Origin: Treponema sp.
Lineage (GTDB): Bacteria; Spirochaetota; Spirochaetia; Treponematales; Treponemataceae
Direction of reading: 5' to 3'
Assembly (NCBI GenBank): GCA_004554075.1
Contig: SFOB01000072.1
Location: forward strand, 1 to 12,438
DNA: 12,438 nucleotides
A program made the translations under genes and the position numbers. The notes beneath the pieces are model-generated. The model was given only the letters and a program-made list of their open reading frames with translations, was not told the origin of the DNA and made no database searches. Shown here in pieces: positions 1 to 6,693 of this stretch (positions are counted from its first letter, which is position 1; each line of letters opens with the position of its first letter).

Positions 1-1474
1 GTCTTGTATATGGGAACAAGCCGCCGTCATAAAGCTTCTGGATAACCTTACGTTTTGTACAAAGGCTTTCCTTTGCAAGTTCCATAAGGTAATCAAGGCG
101 CTTATAGAATTCTTCTTCGTTCTTAGCAAGGTAGCCGATCTGTGGCATATTGATTGTTACTACACCAATAGATCCTGTGAATTCGTCTGCACCAAAGAGA
201 CCACCACCACGGCGGCGGAGTTCTCGTTTATCGAGCTGGAGACGGCAGCACATAGAGCGTACATCGCTAGGATTCAAATCTGAATTAACAAAGTTCTGGA
301 AGTTTGGAGTACCATACTGAGCTGTCATTGTGAACAAAAGCTTAGCGTTCTCTGAGTTCCAGTCAAAGTCACGTGTAATGTTGTAGGTTGGGATAGGGTA
401 AGCAAATCCGCGTCCGTTAGCATCACCTTCAATCATAAGTTCAATGAATACTTTGTTGATCATATCCATTTCTTTCTGGCAGTCGCCGTAAGTGTAATCC
501 TGTTCCTTACCGCCTACGATAGCCTTTTTATTCTTAAGGTCATCAGGACATACCCAGTCTAAAGTGATGTTTGTAAACGGAGCCTGTGAACCCCAGCGGC
601 TTGGTGTGTTTACACCGTAAATGTAGCTCTGGATGCACTGGCGAACCTGTTTTTCTGTAAGATGATCTGCACGGATAAATGGTGCAAGATATGTATCGAA
701 TGATGAGAATGCCTGAGCACCTGCCCATTCGTTCTGCATGATTCCAAGGAAGTTTACAATCTGGTTTACAAGTGTTGAAAGGTGAGTTGCCGGTGTTGAG
801 GTGATTTTGTCCGGAACTCCACCAAGTCCTTCTGCAATCAGCTGACGGAGAGACCAGCCTGCACAGTAGCCTGAGAACATAGAAAGGTCGTGAATGTGGA
901 ATGCGGCTGTTTTGTGTGCTTCTGCAATCTCTTTTGAGTAAATATTGTTAAGCCAGTAGTTAGCAGTAATTGTTCCTGAGTTATGAAGGATAAGTCCACC
1001 AAGCGAGAAGTTTACGTTAGCGTTTTCGTTTACACGCCAGTCACTCTGAGCAAGGTAACCGTCCATAGTCTTGTTGATGTCGATCATAAGGCTCTTAGCG
1101 TCGCGCATTGCTTCGTGGCGGGCACGGTAAAGAATGTAAGCCTTAGCAACTTCAACTTCTTTGTTTTCGATGAGAACACTTTCTACGATATCCTGAATCT
1201 CTTCGATAGCAGGAATAGAGTGTGCACGGTTTCCGGCAAGTTCAAGACGGAGCTTTTCTTCTACCTTGTCTGTAAGCTGTGATGCTCTGTCCGGATCCTT
1301 TCTCTTTTCTACAGCTTCAATAGCTTTTCCGATAGCAGCTTCGATTTTACTTCTGTCGTAGTCTGCGATTTCACCAGAACGCTTTACTACAGACTTAAGA
1401 AATCCTTTTGTTTCCGAATCGGAACTGTTTCCCAGGAAGCTTCTCCATTCCGGGAAGATTGATTGATCACTCAT
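1..1474 (-). CDS. nrdD: Anaerobic (class III) ribonucleoside-triphosphate reductase, partial: C-terminus beyond left edge
   Basis: Reduces ribonucleoside triphosphates to deoxy forms without oxygen, using a glycyl radical made by the activase NrdG. The minus frame is open from ATG at 1474 to base 1, giving 491 residues of a family usually around 700. An ATP-cone (about residues 27-125, starting VVKRSGEIADYD) supplies allosteric control. The reductase core follows, with FHIHDL (192-197), C204 in SGYCAGW and the Cys pair C409/C410 in RSMCCRL; these match the active-site cysteines of the T4 and Thermotoga enzymes. The zinc-binding Cys cluster and the glycyl-radical motif should lie in the missing part, and nrdG may follow outside the window. 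The start overlaps the nrdR stop as ATGA, and an AGAGGGG ribosome site sits 9 bases upstream (1484-1490) inside nrdR, so translation is probably coupled. The family call is very secure; only completeness cannot be judged. Confidence 0.95.
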   Translation of the reverse strand, partial: MSDQSIFPEWRSFLGNSSDSETKGFLKSVVKRSGEIADYDRSKIEAAIGKAIEAVEKRKDPDRASQLTDKVEEKLRLELAGNRAHSIPAIEEIQDIVESVLIENKEVEVAKAYILYRARHEAMRDAKSLMIDINKTMDGYLAQSDWRVNENANVNFSLGGLILHNSGTITANYWLNNIYSKEIAEAHKTAAFHIHDLSMFSGYCAGWSLRQLIAEGLGGVPDKITSTPATHLSTLVNQIVNFLGIMQNEWAGAQAFSSFDTYLAPFIRADHLTEKQVRQCIQSYIYGVNTPSRWGSQAPFTNITLDWVCPDDLKNKKAIVGGKEQDYTYGDCQKEMDMINKVFIELMIEGDANGRGFAYPIPTYNITRDFDWNSENAKLLFTMTAQYGTPNFQNFVNSDLNPSDVRSMCCRLQLDKRELRRRGGGLFGADEFTGSIGVVTINMPQIGYLAKNEEEFYKRLDYLMELAKESLCTKRKVIQKLYDGGLFPYTR

Positions 1475-1941
1475 TTTGATTTTCCCCTCTTTTCTATGTT
1501 CTTTACTTCAGTAATGAATTCATCGAGATTTTCAAAGTGCCGGTAGACAGATGCAAAACGAATGTAGGCAACCTTGTCGATGTCATACAATTTTTCTAGT
1601 ACTAACTCTCCCAGCTCGGACGTAGAAATTTCACGGTTTTCACGACCTTTTTTAATTGCGAGATCTTCAATGTCATTGGATAGCTGTTCTACCATAGAGG
1701 TTGCAACAGGACGTTTTTCGAGAGCTCGTTCAATACCTTTCTCAAGCTTTAAGCGGTCAAAAGGCTGACGGCGTCCGTCGCGTTTAATTACCATAAAGGG
1801 TTTTTCGTCAATACGTTCATAGCTGGTAAAACGATAGCCGCAGGAAAGACATTCACGTCTTCTACGGATGCTTTCACCGTTTACCATTGTTCTTGACTCA
1901 AGGACTTTGTCCTCAATGTTACCACAGTAGGGGCAGCGCAT
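1471..1941 (-). CDS. nrdR: Transcriptional repressor NrdR of ribonucleotide reductase genes
   Basis: A 156-residue protein, the usual length for NrdR. It has an N-terminal zinc ribbon with C3, C6, C31 and C34 (MRCPYCG and CLSCGYRF) followed by a basic RRRRE stretch (27-30 region), then an ATP-cone from about residue 49 to 139. In this family the cone senses ATP/dATP and the zinc ribbon binds NrdR boxes in promoters of reductase genes. Its start has a good ribosome site, GAGAGG, five bases upstream (1947-1952). The stop overlaps the nrdD start by four bases, so regulator and target are co-transcribed. A candidate NrdR box overlaps the promoter of this pair, implying autoregulation; that last point is inference. 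Confidence 0.97.
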   Translation of the reverse strand: MRCPYCGNIEDKVLESRTMVNGESIRRRRECLSCGYRFTSYERIDEKPFMVIKRDGRRQPFDRLKLEKGIERALEKRPVATSMVEQLSNDIEDLAIKKGRENREISTSELGELVLEKLYDIDKVAYIRFASVYRHFENLDEFITEVKNIEKRGKSK

Positions 1942-1989
1942 TGTTTCCTCTCACTTTTTATTTTCTAGCGTCTTACTTTTGATATTTAC

Positions 1990-2018
1990 ATCATAGTACA
2001 CTAGATATGGATAGACAA
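1990..2018 (-). promoter_or_regulatory. Sigma-70-type promoter for nrdR-nrdD
   Basis: On the minus strand TTGTCT (2013-2018) and TATGAT (1990-1995) are separated by exactly 17 bases. They match the consensus at four and five of six positions. The predicted transcript start is near 1983, giving a leader of about 40 bases with a GAGAGG ribosome site before nrdR. No other equally good pair was seen in this 174-base gap. Confidence 0.6.
1998..2013. promoter_or_regulatory. Candidate NrdR box in the nrdR-nrdD promoter spacer
   Basis: The plus strand reads ACACTAGATATGGATA. Against the known NrdR-box pattern, roughly ACACTATATATAGTGT, it matches 11 of 16 positions; the left half is nearly perfect and the right half is degenerate. 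Most of the central C-w-A-t-A-T-a-T-w-G core is kept. It lies between the -35 and -10 elements, where a bound repressor would block polymerase. NrdR boxes usually occur in pairs about three helical turns apart; I could not find a convincing second copy, which lowers confidence. Confidence 0.45.
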
Positions 2019-2082
2019 GTGAATTTTTGAAAATTTTGCGAATTTATTTTAAACTTTTTTTCTTGACAAAAAAATATTTTAT

Positions 2083-2109
2083 GCTTGTCCCGAAAATTCA
2101 GGGACTCGC
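2083..2109 (-). terminator. Possible weak terminator hairpin after lnt
   Basis: Inverted arms GTCCC (2087-2091) and GGGAC (2101-2105) flank a 9-base loop, with an outer GC/GC pairing across a small internal loop. The hairpin starts about 7-10 bases after the lnt stop codon. The T-run (seven T on the minus strand, about 2069-2075) begins some 11 bases after the stem rather than directly, so this is not a textbook intrinsic terminator. It could instead be a 3' mRNA-stabilising hairpin. Confidence 0.35.
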
Positions 2110-2115
2110 TATTGA

Positions 2116-3945
2116 CTATTTTTTATTTTTAGAATTCTTTTTCTTTTTTTTGTCGCTTTTCTTAGACTTTTTCAACTTTCTTTCTGAAGGAATGTAATCA
2201 TAAGGGGTAAATTCAAGGTAAGACCATACAGAACAAAGGGCAAATATACAGAGGCAAAGGTATGGAAGCCAGTTACCAAAGCGGGCATAAGTAGTCATTT
2301 CCCTTTTATAAACGGGAACATTGCAGGCTATGGCTGATTCTTCAAAGAGTGGCTGGTCTGCAATAACCTTTCCGGCAGGGTCTACAACAACAGAATAACC
2401 TGCATTTGCAGAACGGATTAAGGTTGTACGGTATTCAATAGCCCTGTAAGAAGCTATTACAAAATGCTGGATTTCACTTGATTTTGTGCGTGACCAGGAA
2501 TCATCAGTAAGATTTATAAATATCTCAGATCCATTTAAGAAAAGAGGACGCATAATGTCTGTAAATGCATCATCAAAACATATTGGAGTAGATATTCTCA
2601 CTGTATATGGCTTTCTTTCTTCTTCCCGCTGCTGGGAGCGGCTTTTGGTTAAATCAATGTCTTTTACAGCTGGCAGAGTGTAATTTTCTGTAATGCTGCA
2701 GGGTACATCAAAATATACATACTGATCACCCGGTGTCCAGCCTGCGGAAATACCTATAATTTTTTCCATAAATGAATGGACAATAGGAATCTCTATAAAA
2801 GGAATAACCTCTGCAAAAGGAACAAGGTGATTTTTTGCATAATAACCGCGGTAAAAGCCTTCTGCATCATAAAGCAGGGTTGAATTGTAATAGTCCTTAT
2901 ATTCTTTTTCCTGGCCGTTTTTGTTCTTTTTGCGGTATTTAACTACAGGACCGCCGAAAATACAGGGAACATTAATCTCCCTTACAAAATCAGAAAGAGA
3001 TTTTTCATCCGGATACCAGCTGTAAAAGCTTTCGGCTCCCGGAAAAGCCCTCTGAAGACAGCCTTCGCTCCATACTACAAGACCTGCCTTCTGTCCTGCC
3101 ATTTCAAGCTCATCTATTTTTTCTTTTGTAAGTTTTTGAGAGGTAAGAATTGATTTTTTGTCAGAATCTTCATCCCAGGGGTTACTGTTCTGCTGAACTG
3201 TTATAACGGTAAGCTCTTTTACAGGCTTTCTTGTTTTATTATACTGGTAAAATCCATGAAGGAGCATTAAAAGCAGCAGAATGCCGAATAGTTTTGCCAC
3301 CTGAATGGTTTCTTCTGTTCTTTTTTTCTGAAGATTAAGGTTACCGTAGTAAAGCATAAATACTTCTGAAAGTATTGCGTTACATAAAATAACCATAAAG
3401 GTAATGCCGTAAGTGCCGGTTACTGATGCTGTTTGTGTAATTAAAGGCCAGCGGAACATGGCAGATGAAACGGTGCCCCAGGGATAGCCTAAAAATCCTG
3501 AAGATTTTGCCCACTCATAAAGTGTGTAGATAACCGCAAAGTAGAGAATCCGGAATATTGGAGAGGCCCTGAACTGTAACTGCAGGGAATGCTCATTAAG
3601 TTTATTCTGAGAGTTGGAAGTGTAATAGGGAATAAAGAAAAAGAGGCCGAAGGCTCCGCCAATACAGGCTGTACCAAAGGCAGAGGCGCCCAGGGTAAGG
3701 GCTGCAAAATCCTTAAAATAAGCAAGCCAGAAACTTGAACATAAATGAGTAGTAAGTGTCTGTATAAAGAAGGCTAAAAAGGCAGTTTTGAAGTCCCTGA
3801 TTTTATTGTAAACAAGATATAATGGAATAAAGGCTATAAGTGTGTAAAAAGGACAGCCGAAAAGATAGAATTCATTAGGTATGGCTGCTGATAACATTAA
3901 TCCTGAGAAAACTGAAGAAAAAATAACTTGTAAAATCAATTCCAT
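2116..3945 (-). CDS. lnt: Apolipoprotein N-acyltransferase
   Basis: Adds the third, amide-linked acyl chain to the N-terminal Cys of lipoproteins, acting in the inner membrane with a periplasmic catalytic domain. Hydrophobic segments fill residues 1-110, 128-147, 165-200 and 217-234; the nitrilase-fold domain spans about 243-545; a last membrane helix is near 558-577. The Glu-Lys-Cys triad is visible as E294 (VWSEG), K371 (YYAKNHLVPFAE) and C456 (PICFDDAF), and E379 matches the helper Glu of the E. coli enzyme. The Tyr-Glu after the E. coli catalytic Cys is Phe-Asp here. The chain is 609 residues, longer than the roughly 510 of E. coli, partly from an insertion at about 410-450 and from a Lys-rich cytoplasmic tail (589-609). 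The chosen Met gives the standard Lnt N-terminus, yet no Shine-Dalgarno sequence precedes it. Confidence 0.95.
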   Translation of the reverse strand: MELILQVIFSSVFSGLMLSAAIPNEFYLFGCPFYTLIAFIPLYLVYNKIRDFKTAFLAFFIQTLTTHLCSSFWLAYFKDFAALTLGASAFGTACIGGAFGLFFFIPYYTSNSQNKLNEHSLQLQFRASPIFRILYFAVIYTLYEWAKSSGFLGYPWGTVSSAMFRWPLITQTASVTGTYGITFMVILCNAILSEVFMLYYGNLNLQKKRTEETIQVAKLFGILLLLMLLHGFYQYNKTRKPVKELTVITVQQNSNPWDEDSDKKSILTSQKLTKEKIDELEMAGQKAGLVVWSEGCLQRAFPGAESFYSWYPDEKSLSDFVREINVPCIFGGPVVKYRKKNKNGQEKEYKDYYNSTLLYDAEGFYRGYYAKNHLVPFAEVIPFIEIPIVHSFMEKIIGISAGWTPGDQYVYFDVPCSITENYTLPAVKDIDLTKSRSQQREEERKPYTVRISTPICFDDAFTDIMRPLFLNGSEIFINLTDDSWSRTKSSEIQHFVIASYRAIEYRTTLIRSANAGYSVVVDPAGKVIADQPLFEESAIACNVPVYKREMTTYARFGNWLPYLCLCIFALCSVWSYLEFTPYDYIPSERKLKKSKKSDKKKKKNSKNKK

Positions 3946-3954
3946 TATATTATT

Positions 3955-3984
3955 ATTTTAACTATATACATTGAAAAATTTCAA
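3955..3984 (-). promoter_or_regulatory. Candidate promoter for lnt
   Basis: On the minus strand TTGAAA (3979-3984) and TAAAAT (3955-3960) each match consensus at five of six positions, with an 18-base spacer. Transcription would start near 3948, only a few bases before the lnt ATG at 3945. This fits the lack of a Shine-Dalgarno sequence and suggests a leaderless or near-leaderless mRNA. An alternative -10, TATATA at 3963-3968, would still leave only about 10 leader bases. Confidence 0.4.
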
Positions 3985-3992
3985 GGTAAAAT
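3965..3992 (+). promoter_or_regulatory. Candidate promoter for the galK-like operon
   Basis: TAAAAT (3987-3992) is a good -10 element, with a weaker -35, TATACA (3965-3970), 16 bases upstream. The transcript would start near 3999 and include the strong ribosome site of the first gene. It overlaps the candidate lnt promoter on the opposite strand, so the two could compete for polymerase. The -35 match is only moderate. Confidence 0.35.
3971..3984. repeat. Short inverted repeat between divergent promoters
   Basis: TTGAAA and TTTCAA are perfect 6-base inverted arms separated by AA. The repeat covers the -35 of the candidate lnt promoter and the spacer of the galK-side promoter. That position would suit a small dimeric regulator, but in AT-rich DNA such a repeat can also occur by chance. 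Confidence 0.35.
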
Positions 3993-4008
3993 AGGGGAAT
4001 TAATAAAA

Positions 4009-4015
4009 GGGAGGG
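4009..4015 (+). promoter_or_regulatory. Ribosome binding site of the galK-like gene
   Basis: GGGAGGG lies eight bases before the ATG at 4024. It is the strongest purine-rich site seen upstream of any start in this window and fixes the start of the first gene of the operon. Confidence 0.7.
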
Positions 4016-4023
4016 TCCAATAA

Positions 4024-5205
4024 ATGAAAGCAGTAAATGATGCACACGAATTGGAATATGGCGCAAAGCCCGACGCCGTTGCAAAAGCACCAGGTAGGTT
4101 TCATCTTATAGGTGAGCATTCCTGGTTTTTCAAAGATAAAACAATGTCTATGGCAGTTAATCTGCCTGTCTATGTTGCAATTTCAAAACGCGATGATACT
4201 TCTATCCGCTTCTACTTCCATCAGCTTAACGAGAGAAAAAAAGCAAGCCTTACATCACTGAAATTAAAAAAAGAAGACCGCTGGGCTAATGCGGCTAAAG
4301 CAATAATTTATGGTTTTACTTCTGCAGGCTTTACGCTTGGTGGTATGAATATCACCATCTACAGTGAAATAATTCCTTCTGCAGGTTTTGGTATTACTAC
4401 TGCGGCAAAAGCAGCAACAGCTGTTGCAATAAAGAATCTTTTTAATCTTAACTGCTCAGACATGGAGCTTCTGCAGGTTATTGAACGCGGAAACAGACGC
4501 TTCCTGCAGACAAACAACTATATTGCAGATAACTTTGCGGCACTTTTTTCAAAGAAAAACAATATCATCATAACAGATCACTTTAAGAACACCTGGGATT
4601 ACGTTCCTTTTAATTTTGAAGATAAGAGGGTACTGCTTGTAGATACAAAGGTTCCTCGTGTAGAAGTATGGAACGAAAGCAGCCTTCATGAACCTCAGTA
4701 TGCCCTTATCATGGGTGATATGAGGGAAAGAAAACCTAATGTTTACGGCGGCTGGCGTTATATTGATGATGTAACTGATATCAACGAGCAGCTTTCTGAA
4801 GTTGGTGAAGATGCAAGAAGAAAACTTCTTTCTGTCCTTTACGAGCATAATGATGTTCTTTCTGCCCGCGAAGGTATTGAAAAAGGAGACTTCTTTAAGT
4901 TTGCCCGTTCTGTAAACCACAGTCATGAAACTATGAGGGATATGTTTAACATTTCCTGCCCTGAAATTGACTGGATCTTAAAGCGCGTAAATGAACTTGA
5001 GCCTAATCTTGACTTTGTACGTAACCCTGTTACCTGCGGCCGTATTACCGGAAAGGGCTTTGGACGCTGCCTTTATGCAATTATGCGAGAAGGCGATATA
5101 GAAAACTTTAAGGCTAAGATTACAGAATTTGAGAAGATTTTTGGTTTCCATCCTGATGTATATGAAGTTGAACCGGCAGATGGCGCTTCAATCGTAAAGG
5201 ATTAG
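4024..5205 (+). CDS. galK: Galactokinase-family GHMP kinase with altered active-site motifs
   Basis: 393 residues, the usual galactokinase length. Galactokinase phosphorylates galactose at C1 to enter the Leloir pathway. Family signatures are clear: APGRFHLIGEH (22-32), the GHMP phosphate-loop region PSAGFGITTAA (118-128), a catalytic-Asp region YIADNFAALF with D169, the galactokinase-type NHSHETMRDMFNISCPEID (298-316), and the C-terminal glycine motif GRITGKGFGRC (339-349). Several key positions differ. The usual GEHTDY is GEHSWF, so W34 replaces the Asp that binds galactose hydroxyls; the GLSSSA-type loop reads GFGITTA; and GGGFGG has become GKGFGR. The catalytic Arg (R25) and Asp remain. 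I infer an active kinase of shifted specificity, or a weakened or regulatory paralogue. It is first in a plus-strand run and its stop lies two bases before surE. The family call is firm; the galactose substrate is not. Confidence 0.8.
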   Translation: MKAVNDAHELEYGAKPDAVAKAPGRFHLIGEHSWFFKDKTMSMAVNLPVYVAISKRDDTSIRFYFHQLNERKKASLTSLKLKKEDRWANAAKAIIYGFTSAGFTLGGMNITIYSEIIPSAGFGITTAAKAATAVAIKNLFNLNCSDMELLQVIERGNRRFLQTNNYIADNFAALFSKKNNIIITDHFKNTWDYVPFNFEDKRVLLVDTKVPRVEVWNESSLHEPQYALIMGDMRERKPNVYGGWRYIDDVTDINEQLSEVGEDARRKLLSVLYEHNDVLSAREGIEKGDFFKFARSVNHSHETMRDMFNISCPEIDWILKRVNELEPNLDFVRNPVTCGRITGKGFGRCLYAIMREGDIENFKAKITEFEKIFGFHPDVYEVEPADGASIVKD

Positions 5206-5207
5206 AA

Positions 5208-5975
5208 ATGAAAATACTTCTTGCAAATGATGACGGAATTGAGGCTAAGGGAATACAGGTTCTTTACGAAAGGCTGAGCCGGGATAAGGAAAATGAAGTT
5301 TATGTAATTGCACCTGATTCAAACCGTTCTGCGGTATCACATCATATTTCCATGCACAGCGGTTATAGTGTGAGGGAATATAAAAAGAATCAGTTTGCAA
5401 TTACTGGCTATCCTGTGGATTGTACCTGCCTTGGTTTAATCGGCGATTTGTTTGATTTTAAGTTTGACCTTGTGATTTCTGGTATAAATGAAGGTGCAAA
5501 CATGGGAACTGATATTATTTATTCAGGAACCTGTGGCGCGGCAAGACAGGCAGTTTTGAGCGGAGTACCAGGAATTGCCTTGAGTGTGAATCCTGAATTA
5601 TGGGATGAAGAACACCGTAAGAATATGAAATATGAGGCGCTTGCAGATTTTGCGGCTAAAAACCTTAAAGAGCTTGCAGCATTGGCAAGCCTGGAAGCTC
5701 CCCGTATTTTTGTAAATGTAAATGCGGCTTCTTTGGATTCTTATAAAGGTGTAAAATACTGTAAAAACCTTGTTATACGTGACTATGGGGATAAGCTTCA
5801 CGTAGATAAAGGGGATGGTGAAAGGCCTGTTGTTTTTATTCCGGGAGGAGAATTTCCTATGCCGGAAGAAAACTGCGATGCCTGGGTCGTAAAAGAAGGG
5901 TATATTGCAATATCCCGGGTTTATGCAGACCCGCTTGCGACAGAAATAGTGGACGGTATGCAATTTAAGTTGTAA
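5208..5975 (+). CDS. surE: 5'/3'-nucleotidase SurE (survival protein)
   Basis: A metal-dependent phosphatase that removes phosphate from nucleoside monophosphates, linked in other bacteria to stationary-phase survival. The 255 residues match the usual length (253 in E. coli). The metal site is complete: D8 and D9 in LLANDDG, S41 in APDSNRSAVS, and N94 in SGINEGANMG. The following YSGTCGAARQAVLSGVPGIALS block is also typical. The ATG is two bases after the galK-like stop, with AAAGGA overlapping that gene's end as ribosome site, so the two are co-transcribed. Nothing in the sequence ties its substrate to the sugar kinase beside it. Confidence 0.96.
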   Translation: MKILLANDDGIEAKGIQVLYERLSRDKENEVYVIAPDSNRSAVSHHISMHSGYSVREYKKNQFAITGYPVDCTCLGLIGDLFDFKFDLVISGINEGANMGTDIIYSGTCGAARQAVLSGVPGIALSVNPELWDEEHRKNMKYEALADFAAKNLKELAALASLEAPRIFVNVNAASLDSYKGVKYCKNLVIRDYGDKLHVDKGDGERPVVFIPGGEFPMPEENCDAWVVKEGYIAISRVYADPLATEIVDGMQFKL

Positions 5976-5997
5976 AATAGTATAGATTAACAAAAGG

Positions 5998-6690
5998 GTG
6001 GGGAAATTGCAGAACAATACGATTTTAAATGAAGGTAAAAACCTTTATACTCAAAAAAAATACGATAAAGCTCTTGCTTTCTTTTTAGGGCTTCCTACTG
6101 ATTCTCCTGCAGATAAAATTGAAGTCTCTTATTATCTTGGTCTTTGCTATACAAAGCTTGAACGCTATGATGATGCCCTTTTATTCCTTGAGCAGGTAGT
6201 AACTTCCGGGGGAAATCTTGAAAGAACCCTGCAGTGCCGTTTTCTTCTCGCAGTTATTTATGCACTTTCCGGTCGCAAACGTCTTGCAGATTTTGAATTG
6301 AATAAGCTTCTGGAAACAGGTTATATGACAGCTTCCGTATATGCGGCAATTGCCTTTGTTGCCTGGGAACAGAATGATACAGAACGCTGCTTAAACTACT
6401 ACGAAAAATCTTTGCATGAAGACCCTGACAATGTATCATCTCTCAATGGTTTGGGTTATGTACTGGCCTGTCAGGAAAAGGATTTAACCCGTGCACTTTC
6501 TCTTTGTAAGCAGGCAGTAAAATCAGCTCCAAAATCTGCAGCCTGCCTTGATTCTCTTGGCTGGGTATACTATAAGCTTGGCTTATATAAGGATGCTTTA
6601 CAGTATCTTCAGCAGGCAGAACAGATTGATACTATGAATGTTGAAATAACAGAGCATATAAAATCAGTAAGACTGAAGGCAGGTCACTAA
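5998..6690 (+). CDS. TPR-repeat protein, probably cytoplasmic
   Basis: About 230 residues made almost wholly of tetratricopeptide repeats, helical hairpins that bind other proteins. Repeats can be placed near residues 6-33 (partial), 43-73, 112-143, 146-178 and 181-214. The last is classic (SLGWVYYKLGLYKDALQYL), and a diverged one may lie near 77-108. There is no signal peptide or membrane segment, so it should act in the cytoplasm. It begins 22 bases after surE. The GTG at 5998 has AAAAGG directly against it, too close to serve as a ribosome site. A TTG at 6007, preceded by the G-rich GGGTGGGG, may be the true start and would shorten the protein by three residues. The partner is unknown. Confidence 0.85.
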   Translation: MGKLQNNTILNEGKNLYTQKKYDKALAFFLGLPTDSPADKIEVSYYLGLCYTKLERYDDALLFLEQVVTSGGNLERTLQCRFLLAVIYALSGRKRLADFELNKLLETGYMTASVYAAIAFVAWEQNDTERCLNYYEKSLHEDPDNVSSLNGLGYVLACQEKDLTRALSLCKQAVKSAPKSAACLDSLGWVYYKLGLYKDALQYLQQAEQIDTMNVEITEHIKSVRLKAGH

Positions 6691-6693
6691 TTG

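Noticed and set aside
983..1282. Plus-strand open frame of 99 codons
   Set aside because: It lies wholly opposite nrdD, whose minus frame is unbroken and well conserved; the predicted protein has no recognisable features.
2063..2068. Perfect TTGACA on the plus strand in the nrdR-lnt gap
   Set aside because: There is no -10 element at a suitable distance and no plus-strand gene downstream; it falls in an AT-rich run.
4549..4926. Minus-strand open frame of 125 codons inside the galK-like gene
   Set aside because: It is antisense to a clear GHMP kinase and its translation shows no domain or ribosome site.
5598..6017. Minus-strand open frame of 139 codons across the end of surE
   Set aside because: It is antisense to conserved surE sequence; Ile/Phe/Tyr-rich translation is typical of a reverse shadow frame.
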